Shown: positions 45,858 through 54,644 of the stretch, piece after piece
How the letters are laid out: every line of letters starts with the position of its first letter
Position numbering within the stretch: the stretch's first letter is position 1
Assembly (NCBI GenBank): GCA_937978655.1
Contig: CALJUX010000082.1
Coordinates: forward strand, 59,678 to 123,677
Length of the DNA: 64,000 nucleotides
Direction: 5' to 3'
Source of the DNA: an uncultured Chromatiaceae bacterium
GTDB taxonomy: Bacteria > Pseudomonadota > Gammaproteobacteria > Enterobacterales > Alteromonadaceae
Program-made: the position numbers and the translations under genes
Notes under the pieces: generated by a model
Told to the model about the DNA's origin: nothing
What the model saw: only the letters and a program-made list of their open reading frames with translations
Databases searched by the model: none

Positions 45858-47114
45858 TTACCCGGCGCCTGGCGCATGCCGGCGCTGATAGTGGCGCACC
45901 GCCGGCCAGCTTAAAGTCATCAGAGATAACACTGCCAGCGAATTAGTGGCAAAGAAAATCCAGGCTGCGACTTCTGCACTCAGTTGCCGGTATGCCACTA
46001 AATAGGCCGCCGAGCCAATGAGCGCAACAACGGTCACGCTGACCGCCCGCCATTTGTTTAAACCCAGCGCCGTGATCAACACCTCAAAATAAGTCTTTAA
46101 CAGTGTCAGCCACAACGTCTGAACCACCAGGGTACAAATCAGTTGCGCCTGCGCAGTCAAAGGCTCTGCCAACAACCAGGGATAAAGCCACGGACAGGCC
46201 AGCAGCAAGACCAGATACGGCACACTCAGCAGTGGAAAACTCAACAGAAACACCCGCTTAAACAACCGCAGTTTATCTGCCAGCACGGCCTGATGGCTCA
46301 GCTTGGCCAGCAAAACCTGCGAAAAGACCACCGGTAATAACGTGACCGGCATAAACAACACAAAAGCTTTGCGAAACTGCCCAAGCGCCAGCAAGCTGCT
46401 GAACAGCGCCAAAAACACAAAAGGAATATTGGTCAGATAAATGGCGAACACATCATGCCAGGCGTAACTGAACCGCTGCTTCAGCTGCTGGAATAAGCCG
46501 GGTCCCAGGTTCAGCGGCTGCCGGCGCCAGTGCAGATATTCCGGCCACAGCGCCCGCAATGCGGTCAGCAGTGGAAACAGGCTGATAAACAGCACCCACA
46601 GCAATACCGTTGATGTCTGGTTAAACACTCCGGCAAAAATTGTCACCACCAGAATCAGCGTCAGGCCCACGCTCAGCAACTGACTGCGGACTTCCAGCGC
46701 AAACTGCTGCGCACCTTTGAGATAGCTGAAACAGGCCTGATTAACCGCCCAGCTCAGACCAATTAACAAGCTCAGCAGATACAAAGTCCAGGATAATCCA
46801 GCCTCCAGCCACCACAACAACCCGCCACAACCCACAGTTAACGTAATAAACACCAGCAGACTTATCCGCAAACTTTGCAGCAGCTGGCTGATATGGCGCT
46901 GCTGCGCGGCATGATGGATCAAATAAAAATTGGCACCAAAAGCGATGGCCGGAAAAAACAAATTGGCCAGCATATAGATAAAACTGAAGACGCCGAATTC
47001 CTGCTCCAGCAGATGACGGGCTAACGCCAGATTCAGCAGCCAGCGCGAGCCAAAATTCAGGCCCTGCGCCACGCTGTTGCTCATCAGTTTGCGAACAAAA
47101 TCACTGCGCAGCAT
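45858..47114 (-). CDS. wzx: Polysaccharide flippase (Wzx-like)
   Basis: A 418-residue polytopic protein with about 12 membrane segments, of the polysaccharide-export/MATE-like Wzx fold (SRWLLNLALARHLLEQEFGVFSF, ACFSYLKGAQQF). It would flip an undecaprenyl-linked repeat unit across the inner membrane. AGGAG lies 7 bases before ATG, inside the upstream wzy, whose stop it overlaps by 14 bases. It is the last gene of the GT4-wecG-GT2-wzz-wzy-wzx run. Confidence 0.82.
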   Translation of the reverse strand: MLRSDFVRKLMSNSVAQGLNFGSRWLLNLALARHLLEQEFGVFSFIYMLANLFFPAIAFGANFYLIHHAAQQRHISQLLQSLRISLLVFITLTVGCGGLLWWLEAGLSWTLYLLSLLIGLSWAVNQACFSYLKGAQQFALEVRSQLLSVGLTLILVVTIFAGVFNQTSTVLLWVLFISLFPLLTALRALWPEYLHWRRQPLNLGPGLFQQLKQRFSYAWHDVFAIYLTNIPFVFLALFSSLLALGQFRKAFVLFMPVTLLPVVFSQVLLAKLSHQAVLADKLRLFKRVFLLSFPLLSVPYLVLLLACPWLYPWLLAEPLTAQAQLICTLVVQTLWLTLLKTYFEVLITALGLNKWRAVSVTVVALIGSAAYLVAYRQLSAEVAAWIFFATNSLAVLSLMTLSWPAVRHYQRRHAPGAG

Positions 47115-48450
47115 CGGTCTGCTCCTGCGCTTCAGCCGACAGCCACAAGGCCCAGGCGCCGTTCAGCATGCCCCAGGGGATCCACAGCATCCCGGATGTC
47201 AGAACATGCCCGGCCATTGAAGCCACCAGCAGTAACAGCACATTCAGCGCCAGCACACCGGCAGCCACTGATTGCGGCGCGCGGCGCCAGCACGCCAGCG
47301 CCAGCCGGATCACGCCGGCAAACCACAATAAATACCAGCCAAGGCCCGCCAGCCCAAACCAGATAAATAAATCCGCCGGGTCGATTTCGGCCAGTGGTTT
47401 GCTGCTATAAAACGCCAGACCGGCGTTCCCGACGCCAATCAGCTGTTGCCAGGCCGGGAAATACTGTTCGACAAACACCCAGTTATCACGCACAAATAAA
47501 TCGCGGTTAGACAGGACAATGCCAATCGCGCCCTGCTGCTGCAGCACCAGCTGTTGTTTTTCTGACAAGGGTAAATGCGGTAATAGTGCCGGTAACTGCC
47601 AGGCCAGCAACAGGAGCAGGAGCACGGCGCCGGCAAGCCCCCAGCGGATCCACTGCCGGTGCGCCTGCCAGCGGGATCTGGCCTGTAACAACGGGATCAG
47701 CAGCGCCAGCAGCACCACTCCGGCATTGCCGGTTTTGGTTAATAAGGTACTGCTGCAAAATAAACTCGCCAGTAAGACTGCGACAAACACCGCTTTTTTC
47801 CTGGGCCAGTACCAGGCAAACAGATAAGCACTAAATACCAGCAACAGTGCAGATAACTCATTGGTCGCTTTAAAAAAACCTTTGGAGCCAAGCTGCTGAT
47901 CGGGGAAATAATCGCTTGGCAGATAGGCCGACAATCCGTAGCCCAAACGGCCCAGCAGCAGATTCAGCACGATGATGATAAAACCAAACCACATCAGCTG
48001 ATGTAAATTACGCTGCGCCAGCGCCGCATCGCGTTGACACAGACTATAGCAATACCAGGCTGCCAGCAGAGGCGCCGCCAGTTTCAGGGCCATGCCGATG
48101 TCATAGCTAAGACCGGTGCTGTGGCCCAGACTGAAAAAACTGACCACAGGCCCGGTTAACAGCAGCACCAGCAACAGCGGCAATAAAACGATGCGACGGC
48201 CCAGCGTCAGTGCACAGCTCCATAACATCAACGCCATAATCACCGACTTATAGGCCGCCGATAACGCCAGCCCCTGACCAAATTGCTGCTGGATAAAACC
48301 ATTGAGGGCATCGACCAGCAGGTAAGATTTGACCAGCAGCAGAATCAGCAGGTCGAGCTGGCGCAACAGCGGCAACAACAACGTCGCCGGCACAGCAGCA
48401 GCCGCGACATCAGGTGCAGCAGCGACAGGCTTTCTCTGGAAGGGTTTCAT
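47101..48450 (-). CDS. wzy: O-antigen polymerase-like protein (Wzy)
   Basis: A 449-residue hydrophobic protein with about 11-12 membrane segments and a large hydrophilic periplasmic loop near the C-terminal third (VLSNRDLFVRDNWVFVEQYF). Such sequences diverge greatly, so the polymerase call relies on topology, size and position between wzz and wzx. Stretches like GSKGFFKATNELSALL and SSTLLTKTGNAGVVLL resemble Wzy/O-antigen ligase family loops. It overlaps wzz by 4 bases (ATGA). Confidence 0.75.
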   Translation of the reverse strand: MKPFQRKPVAAAPDVAAAAVPATLLLPLLRQLDLLILLLVKSYLLVDALNGFIQQQFGQGLALSAAYKSVIMALMLWSCALTLGRRIVLLPLLLVLLLTGPVVSFFSLGHSTGLSYDIGMALKLAAPLLAAWYCYSLCQRDAALAQRNLHQLMWFGFIIIVLNLLLGRLGYGLSAYLPSDYFPDQQLGSKGFFKATNELSALLLVFSAYLFAWYWPRKKAVFVAVLLASLFCSSTLLTKTGNAGVVLLALLIPLLQARSRWQAHRQWIRWGLAGAVLLLLLLAWQLPALLPHLPLSEKQQLVLQQQGAIGIVLSNRDLFVRDNWVFVEQYFPAWQQLIGVGNAGLAFYSSKPLAEIDPADLFIWFGLAGLGWYLLWFAGVIRLALACWRRAPQSVAAGVLALNVLLLLVASMAGHVLTSGMLWIPWGMLNGAWALWLSAEAQEQTDAAQ

Positions 48451-49244
48451 CGACGCGACAACAACAGCGCCAGCGTCAGTGCCAGCAAAGTACCCAGCAG
48501 CGCGGCGGCCATGCTGCTCAGCAGCAGCGATGGGGCTTTTGCCGGCTTCAGTTGCAGCGCAGCCACAGGTTTAAGCGCCGGATAATAGCCCTGACGCCAC
48601 AAATTCTGCAGCGCTAAGTTTTTATCCAGTTGCTGGGCTAATATGGTGCGTTCGCCTACCGTCGTGGCGGCATCGACGGCCTGTTGCAATTGTTGCTGTT
48701 GCTCCTGCAGCCGTTGCAGGCGCTGTTGCTGATCCTGCAGTTCCGCCTGGCGGACTAACTGCTGCAGCACTGCTGCGGCAAGTTCAGGTTGTGCCGCTTT
48801 CATCCGGAAAAACAGCAGATTGCCGCGACGTTTATGTTCAAACGCAAAAGCCGCTTTCCATTGCTGGCTCAGTGACTGCGCCGCTGCGGTATCTTTTGCG
48901 CACAATGGCGTCTGTTGCTGACACCAGTCCGGGTCCTGCCACAGGCTCTGCCAGACGCTGGCGCTGTCAAGCAACAGACTAAAACGCGCCAGCTCATCGA
49001 CTTCCAGCGCCCCGATAAACAGTTGGGCTCCGGCTGCGACCTGCTGATAATCCTGCGCCAGCGACGAGGCGCGGGTTTCACTTAATGAAAAGTGCCCCTC
49101 AGCACTGGCGGCATAGCGGTGTTGTTTGACATAAAGCGCGGCGCCAAGCGCACTGGCTGCCGCGACCACTAACAGCCACCATTTCAGCCGGCGCATCACC
49201 AGATACAGCTGGCCACTGAATTCAAGTTCGGTTGTCAGCATCAT
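48447..49244 (-). CDS. wzz: Chain-length determinant protein (Wzz-like PCP)
   Basis: A 265-residue polysaccharide co-polymerase with one membrane segment near each end (WWLLVVAAASALGAALYV and SMAAALLGTLLALTLALLL) and a Gln/Leu-rich coiled coil before the second (about residues 180-225). The periplasmic region contains two cysteines (DPDWCQQQTPLCAKD). It would set polymer length with Wzy. No kinase domain is fused. Overlaps of 4 bases on both sides. Confidence 0.8.
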   Translation of the reverse strand: MMLTTELEFSGQLYLVMRRLKWWLLVVAAASALGAALYVKQHRYAASAEGHFSLSETRASSLAQDYQQVAAGAQLFIGALEVDELARFSLLLDSASVWQSLWQDPDWCQQQTPLCAKDTAAAQSLSQQWKAAFAFEHKRRGNLLFFRMKAAQPELAAAVLQQLVRQAELQDQQQRLQRLQEQQQQLQQAVDAATTVGERTILAQQLDKNLALQNLWRQGYYPALKPVAALQLKPAKAPSLLLSSMAAALLGTLLALTLALLLSRR

Positions 49245-50206
49245 TTTAATCCGAATAAGCCTTTGATCCCTTTTGCCAGCAGCTGCTTACGCAGTTTAAT
49301 CAGCCATTGCATCCGGTGTTTCAGATAATAACGCACTTTGGTTTCGACCAGACCGTAACGCACCGCGCTGAGTAACTCGGCCAGCGACATCGGCTCCTGC
49401 AGCATAGTGCGCCGATAAAACGCCTGATTGTGCAGGTTGCGTTCATTCATCAACGGGCGGTGTTTTTCGACAAACTGCGCCTGAGCCTGCAGGCGTTTAG
49501 GCGAAGTAGTGATGCGACCAAGCTCGTGGCCTACATGCACAATATAACTTGCTTCGGCCAGCCGCAGCGCCGGACCGTAAGCAGCCACCATCCGCAGCCA
49601 CATATCATAGTCCTGAAACGCGGCCAGCGTTTCGTCAAAGCCGCCCTGCGCCAACATCCGGCTGGTCCGGACCAGAGCCTGATTGGACAGGCAATGCACA
49701 TCCAGCACTTCCGGCAACCGCACCACTTTTTGCTCGGTATACAAGGCTTTACGTACTGAGCCGTAGTCCCAGAAGTAACCGGTGCAGACGCAGGAGTACT
49801 GATCATCATAAGCCGCCATCATGCTCGAAAGCCGGTTTGGCAGAAATTCGTCATCATCATCAATACCGGTGACAAATTCACCGGCGGCGGCTTTAATCGC
49901 CAGATTGCGCGCCGCACAGGCCCCCTGGCCTTTTTCCTGGCGGAACAGCCGGATCTGCGGATGTTCTGCATAAAGCTGATTCAAAACCTGCCAGGTATCG
50001 TCCGGTGAACAATCATCGACAATCAGCAGTTCGAAGTTTGGGTAGTCCTGCGCCAATACCGAGTTGACCGCCCGTTGCATCATCGCACTGCGGTTATAAG
50101 TCGGCATATATACGCTTATCAGCGGCGCAGCAGTTTCTGCGCGTTCAGGCGTTTGGGCTGTCAAAATGATGCTCTCAGTCAATGGGTTGGCAGACGGCAG
50201 TGACAA
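49241..50206 (-). CDS. Family 2 glycosyltransferase (GT-A)
   Basis: A 321-residue GT-A enzyme. Motifs are ISVYMPTYNRSAMMQRAVNSVLAQDYPNFELLIVDDCSPDD (in pieces), the DXD-type TGIDDDDEFLPNRL and the FQDYDMWLRM catalytic-base region. The sugar is unknown. The start is uncertain: TTG at 50206 lies 4 bases past the wecG stop with no clear ribosome binding site, and later Leu/Val codons are possible up to the first beta-strand. Overlaps wzz by 4 bases. Confidence 0.88.
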   Translation of the reverse strand: MSLPSANPLTESIILTAQTPERAETAAPLISVYMPTYNRSAMMQRAVNSVLAQDYPNFELLIVDDCSPDDTWQVLNQLYAEHPQIRLFRQEKGQGACAARNLAIKAAAGEFVTGIDDDDEFLPNRLSSMMAAYDDQYSCVCTGYFWDYGSVRKALYTEQKVVRLPEVLDVHCLSNQALVRTSRMLAQGGFDETLAAFQDYDMWLRMVAAYGPALRLAEASYIVHVGHELGRITTSPKRLQAQAQFVEKHRPLMNERNLHNQAFYRRTMLQEPMSLAELLSAVRYGLVETKVRYYLKHRMQWLIKLRKQLLAKGIKGLFGLK

Positions 50207-50210
50207 GATT

Positions 50211-50933
50211 CTATAACTTGCCTGTCAGATAAAGCCACAGATATTCCACCAGCACCCACTGGCGGCTGATCCGGCTTGGCTGGCTGAGCAGACGATAGGC
50301 CCATTCCAGATTCAGTTTGCACCAAAGCGCCGGCGCGCGTTTCACATTGCCGGTAAACACATCATAAGTACCGCCAACACCCATAAAATAGGTATCGGGC
50401 ATCAGCTTTTTCGCCCGCTCAATCAGCAATTCCTGCTTTGGCGAGCCCATCGCGATGGTGACGATTTTGGCGCCGCTTTGCTGAATTTGTGCCAGCAATG
50501 CCGCTTCGTCTTTAAAATAACCATCCTGAGCGCCCACCACATTGACACCGGCGGCCGCTAATTTGTCGCGGGTTTGTTGCAGTACTTCAGGTTTGGCACC
50601 GACCAGAAAGACCGGCACTTGTTTGGCTGCGGCCCGGTACATAATGGCTTCCCAGGTTTCGCAGCCAGGCACCCGCTCAACTTTGCGGCCCAATTTTTTC
50701 CGCATGACTTTCACCACGCCCATGCCGTCGGCATAGCGCAGTTCAGCCTGATTCAGCATGGTTCTGAGCGCAGCATCTTCACGCGCTTTCATCACTTTTT
50801 CCGGGTTGATCGCAATCGCGGAACCGGCAAATACACTGCCGTCATCGCGCACAATAAATTCAGCCAGCTGTCGCATACTGGCAAAGGCCATCACATCCAG
50901 CCCACCTACATTGACCACTTCAGGTTGTTGCAT
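50211..50933 (-). CDS. wecG: WecG/TagA/CpsF family glycosyltransferase
   Basis: A 240-residue GT26 enzyme. WecG transfers ManNAcA from UDP-ManNAcA to GlcNAc-PP-undecaprenol, the second step of enterobacterial common antigen-type lipid. Motifs are ADGMGVV (with conserved Asp), GGLDVMAFAS, VFLVGAKPEVLQQTRDKL and MGSPKQELLI, GVGGTYDVFTGNVKRAP. The start ATG at 50933 follows the upstream stop by one base (TAAGATG); a longer reading from 50966 overlaps the GT4 gene. wecC and wecA in the locus fit this assignment. Confidence 0.88.
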   Translation of the reverse strand: MQQPEVVNVGGLDVMAFASMRQLAEFIVRDDGSVFAGSAIAINPEKVMKAREDAALRTMLNQAELRYADGMGVVKVMRKKLGRKVERVPGCETWEAIMYRAAAKQVPVFLVGAKPEVLQQTRDKLAAAGVNVVGAQDGYFKDEAALLAQIQQSGAKIVTIAMGSPKQELLIERAKKLMPDTYFMGVGGTYDVFTGNVKRAPALWCKLNLEWAYRLLSQPSRISRQWVLVEYLWLYLTGKL

Positions 50934-50934
50934 C

Positions 50935-52002
50935 TTATGACTCTCGGTTGTCAGCGGGCGCTGCACTGAGCTGCTGATAAATATCGGTTAATCGGGCGGC
51001 AACTTTGTCGAGCAGATACGGCGACGCACTGGTCTGACAAGATTGTTGCAGCTGTTGGTAATCTGCCGGTGCCAAACTTAACAATAACTGAATTTTTTCA
51101 GCAAGCTTTTGTCGAAGGCCAGCTTCGTCCGGGGCGTCCGCCAGATAGCCGTTTATGCCGTCGCGAAGCTGCATCCGCGCACCGTCAGTCAGCGTCGCGA
51201 CCACCGGGGTGCCACAGGCCATCGCCTCAGTCATGACCAGACCAAAAGATTCATTGCGCGACAGACTGACAAACACCCGGCTGCGCCGGTAATAGTCCTG
51301 CAATTGTGCCACCCCTTGTGCCGGCACCAGCTGCAGCTGTGGATATTGTGCTGCCGCCGCGGCTAACTGGGCATGCCAAGGGCCATGACCAATCACCACC
51401 ACCTTTTTCCCTGCAAGCGACGGCAACAACGCTATCAGCCGGTCCATGCCTTTATTCAGATCAAGTGTCCCGACATACAATACATCGATGTCTTTGGCTG
51501 CGGCTGGCAACGGCTGGATCTGGCCATACGTGGCATGAATACCGGCCGGCAACACTTCGGCATGGATATCCTGGCGGAAAAAGCGTTGTTGCAGCTGGGC
51601 ACTGACAAAAATCCATTGATCCACCTGTGCCGCCGCCGCTTTGTACCAGCGCGATTCCGGCTGATAAGCGTACACATCAGTACCGTGGCAGGTCACAACT
51701 ATTTTCACTTGCCGGTTGCGCAGCCAGCGATAGGTCAGCGCCAGCCAGATGGTCGGATAAAAAAAATGCACGTGTAAAACATCAAAACGCTGAAAGCTCA
51801 GCACATAACGCCAGACAAATTGCAGCCAGAAAATTGGATAACGCAATAAACGCCAGGGCATCCGGTCGTGTTGCCATTCCATCTGAAAATATGCCGGGTG
51901 CAATGCCGCCAGTGCCGCGACCTGATTTCGCACGAAAACGCCCTGAAATGGCGCCGCAGGCTTTGGTCCCATATTGGTGATAATAAGCAGTCGTTGCGAC
52001 AT
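50935..52002 (-). CDS. Family 4 glycosyltransferase
   Basis: A 355-residue GT-B enzyme (MSQRLLIITNMGPKPAAPFQGVFVRNQVAAL, in pieces; DVLYVGTLDLNKGMDRLI; FVSLSRNESFGLVMTEAMACGTPVVAT, the nucleotide-binding E7-type motif with EAMACG). ATG at 52002 is chosen because GGAGG lies 5 bases upstream; 15 more bases remain open. It is the first gene of the minus-strand run and divergent from wecA across 219 bases. Substrate unknown. Confidence 0.88.
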   Translation of the reverse strand: MSQRLLIITNMGPKPAAPFQGVFVRNQVAALAALHPAYFQMEWQHDRMPWRLLRYPIFWLQFVWRYVLSFQRFDVLHVHFFYPTIWLALTYRWLRNRQVKIVVTCHGTDVYAYQPESRWYKAAAAQVDQWIFVSAQLQQRFFRQDIHAEVLPAGIHATYGQIQPLPAAAKDIDVLYVGTLDLNKGMDRLIALLPSLAGKKVVVIGHGPWHAQLAAAAAQYPQLQLVPAQGVAQLQDYYRRSRVFVSLSRNESFGLVMTEAMACGTPVVATLTDGARMQLRDGINGYLADAPDEAGLRQKLAEKIQLLLSLAPADYQQLQQSCQTSASPYLLDKVAARLTDIYQQLSAAPADNRES

Positions 52003-52169
52003 CAGAGCCTCCGGCAACAGATCCAGATCCGATCATACTGGCAAAACCGGCCGGGCAACAACAGATCTACCTGCGCATTCCTGGGCTTTTTTCTGCTGAA
52101 TGCCGAAATAAAGCACAGTTAAGCTGCTGATTTCACTTGTGCCAGATAGTAAGCACCGCCTGGTTCACC

Positions 52170-52175
52170 TATAAT
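52170..52175 (+). promoter_or_regulatory. Possible -10 box for wecA
   Basis: A perfect TATAAT lies 46 bases before the wecA start in the divergent region 52003-52221, but no -35 box at good spacing was found. Nothing else is recognisable in this gap. Confidence 0.4.
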
Positions 52176-52221
52176 CGGCCGATATCAGAACAAGAACAAC
52201 GTCGCCAGAGCGGAACCTTCT

Positions 52222-53301
52222 ATGCATGAACATATGGTGCTGTTTATCACCACTTTTGTGTTAACCCTGCTTGCCATTTTTATCCTGATCCCGGTCGCCA
52301 ACCGGATTGGGCTGGTTGATAAACCCCACGGCCGCAAACAGCATGTGGGCGCCGTGCCATTGATTGGCGGCATCTCGGTTTTCACCGGTGTGGCCATTAC
52401 GCTGTGCCTGTTTGGTTTGCCCGGGGATACCCATTGGTATTATCTGCTGTGTGGCGGCACTATTGTGATCCTCGGCGTTTTTGACGATTTCCTCGATTTA
52501 AGTGTAAAAATCCGGCTGGTGGCCCAGGTCATTATCGCGCTGGTGATGATGTATGGCCTGCAGTTGTACGTTGGCAATCTGGGCAATTTATTTGGCCTTG
52601 GCGCTGTCGGGCTGGGTTACGTCGGCATTCCATTTACCGTGATCGCCGTCATCGCGGCCATCAATGCGTTTAATATGATCGATGGTATTGATGGCCTCGC
52701 CGGCATGCTCAGTGGTGTCAGCTTTGTCTCGCTGACCTTAATGATGGGCATTGGCGGCCAGCTCGAACACGCGGTGTTGCCGATGATCCTGGTTTTTGCG
52801 CTGATCCCGTATCTGATGTTTAACCTGGATTTGGTTGGCAAAGGTAAAGGCAAAATTTTTATGGGCGATGCCGGTAGTATGCTGATTGGTCTGTCGGTGA
52901 TCTGGTTGTTGATCATCGGCAGCCAAAGCGACAGCGCCAGTTTCCGTCCGGTCACCGCTTTGTGGGTGATTGCGGTGCCGCTGATGGACATGGTGGCTAT
53001 TATGATCCGGCGCATTCGCAAAGGGCAGTCACCTTTTATGGCTGACCGTGAACATCTGCATCATATCTTTTTACGGCTGGGGCTGAATTCGCGTCAGGCA
53101 CTGGTGGTCATCACCAGTCTGGCCTCGATGTTGGCAACCATCGGCGTGGTCGGTGAATACCTGATGGTACCAGACCTGATTATGTTATTGTTATTCCTGC
53201 TGATTTTCGCCCTGTACTCGCTGTCATTGCAGTACATCTGGCGCATCACCCGCTATGTTAAACGTTATAAAGCCAGACAACGTGCTAAACAAAATCCGTA
53301 A
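52222..53301 (+). CDS. wecA: Undecaprenyl-phosphate GlcNAc-1-phosphate transferase WecA
   Basis: A 359-residue polytopic protein (about 10-11 membrane segments) that starts lipid-linked polysaccharide by joining GlcNAc-1-P to undecaprenyl phosphate. Motifs are GLVDKPHGRKQHVGAVPLIGGISVF (in pieces), GVFDDFLDL, AFNMIDGIDGLAGML and the cytoplasmic loop ADREHLHHIFLRLGL, with MGDAGSMLIG. It opens the divergent plus-strand pair with a second flippase. Confidence 0.95.
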   Translation: MHEHMVLFITTFVLTLLAIFILIPVANRIGLVDKPHGRKQHVGAVPLIGGISVFTGVAITLCLFGLPGDTHWYYLLCGGTIVILGVFDDFLDLSVKIRLVAQVIIALVMMYGLQLYVGNLGNLFGLGAVGLGYVGIPFTVIAVIAAINAFNMIDGIDGLAGMLSGVSFVSLTLMMGIGGQLEHAVLPMILVFALIPYLMFNLDLVGKGKGKIFMGDAGSMLIGLSVIWLLIIGSQSDSASFRPVTALWVIAVPLMDMVAIMIRRIRKGQSPFMADREHLHHIFLRLGLNSRQALVVITSLASMLATIGVVGEYLMVPDLIMLLLFLLIFALYSLSLQYIWRITRYVKRYKARQRAKQNP

Positions 53302-54580
53302 ACTGCTGGCAGCACGCTCTGTGGTGCTGCTGATTGAACGCTTTTTCCGCCTCGGCGCCGGCGCGGTCGTGACCTTTATGGTGGCACGAATGCTCGGCGA
53401 TGCGGCGCTGGGTGTGTATGGTTTTGTGATGGTCTGGGTGGCATTTCTGGCCCCTTTGACCAACCTTGGCATGAATAACCTGGTGCAGAAACTGGCCAGC
53501 AGTCAGGATGAACCGCTCAAAGCGACACAGTTTCTGCAGACTGCAGTCTGGCTGCGCGTGATCGCCGGGGCTGTGATGGGCGGCCTGATGATTGTCGGTT
53601 TCGCCTGGTTTTTCCCGCAGTACTTCAACAGTGCGCCCTGGCAAATTTCTGTGTTGTTTCTGCTCCAAACCTTCTTTGCCCTGATTTTATTCGAATACCA
53701 GCAAAACTATCTTGGTCACTTCCGGGCCGTCGCCCTCAGCAAAATTGTTATTTCGGCACTGACACTGACAGCCCGGGTTGTCGGTTTGTTACATGGGGCC
53801 GGCATCAACTTTTTGTTGTTTATTGTCGGAGTTGAATTTTTGCTGACCGGTGCTTTGCAATACTACTGGTACCGCCGCTATGCAGCAGCCTCGCCGCGCT
53901 GGCACTGGCAGTTCTTCGACTGGCCGACAGCGCGGCAATTGTTGCAACGCTCGTCCTGGCTGTGGTTGTCAGGCATTATCTCGGTGATTTATCTGAAGAT
54001 AGATACCGTCATGATCGCCAGTATGCTGGGCGATGCCGCAACAGGCCAATATACCGCAGTGGCGCGTATCTCAGAGCTTTGGTATGTGATCCCGACCACG
54101 TTAGCGGCGCGCTATTACCCGGACATGCTAAAAGCCTTTGAACAAAGCTGGACCGGTTATCTGTTGATTTTACGCCGGCGCGGTCTGCAGTTTTTTCTAT
54201 TGGCGACTACGATTGCCGTGCTGATGACACTGAGTGCTTATTGGATTATGTTGCTGGCGTATGGCGAGAATTTCACTGCTTCAACCCCGGTATTGCAAAT
54301 CCATGTCTGGGCCGGCTGTTTTGTCTTTGTCCGCGCTTTGATCAGCCAACATCTGATTATTGCCGGCATGGAGCCATTGAGTTTATCCAGTAACCTGGTC
54401 GGTGCCGTGCTGAACGTCGGTCTGAACTTCCTGTTGATCCCGCGTATGGGCATTGAAGGCGCTGCCTGGGCGACTTTGATTTCTTATGCTTATGCCTCGT
54501 TTTTCTTTATCTTCTTTTCCCGGAAAACCCGGGCGCATTTCTTTGAAATGCTGCGCCTCAAAGCCGCAACAGCGCAATAA
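53282..54580 (+). CDS. Second polysaccharide flippase (Wzx/oligosaccharide transporter-like)
   Basis: A 432-residue protein with about 12 membrane segments and the typical N-terminus RSVVLLIERFFRLGAGAVVTFMVARMLGD, close to Polysacc_synt family flippases. It overlaps the wecA 3' end by 20 bases if GTG at 53282 is used; ATG at 53255 would overlap by 47 bases and neither has a strong ribosome binding site. A second flippase in one locus is unusual. Substrate unknown. Confidence 0.85.
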   Translation: MLNKIRKLLAARSVVLLIERFFRLGAGAVVTFMVARMLGDAALGVYGFVMVWVAFLAPLTNLGMNNLVQKLASSQDEPLKATQFLQTAVWLRVIAGAVMGGLMIVGFAWFFPQYFNSAPWQISVLFLLQTFFALILFEYQQNYLGHFRAVALSKIVISALTLTARVVGLLHGAGINFLLFIVGVEFLLTGALQYYWYRRYAAASPRWHWQFFDWPTARQLLQRSSWLWLSGIISVIYLKIDTVMIASMLGDAATGQYTAVARISELWYVIPTTLAARYYPDMLKAFEQSWTGYLLILRRRGLQFFLLATTIAVLMTLSAYWIMLLAYGENFTASTPVLQIHVWAGCFVFVRALISQHLIIAGMEPLSLSSNLVGAVLNVGLNFLLIPRMGIEGAAWATLISYAYASFFFIFFSRKTRAHFFEMLRLKAATAQ

Positions 54581-54594
54581 GGCCAACAGCGTCG

Positions 54595-54629
54595 CAGCAA
54601 AAAGCCGCCATCACGGCGGCTTTTTGCTG
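54595..54629. terminator. Bidirectional terminator between the second flippase and uppP
   Basis: CAGCAAAAAGCCGCC, short loop, GGCGGCTTTTTGCTG, a perfect 15-bp stem between convergent genes. Confidence 0.9.
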
Positions 54630-54644
54630 GCTCTGGCAGTGGCT

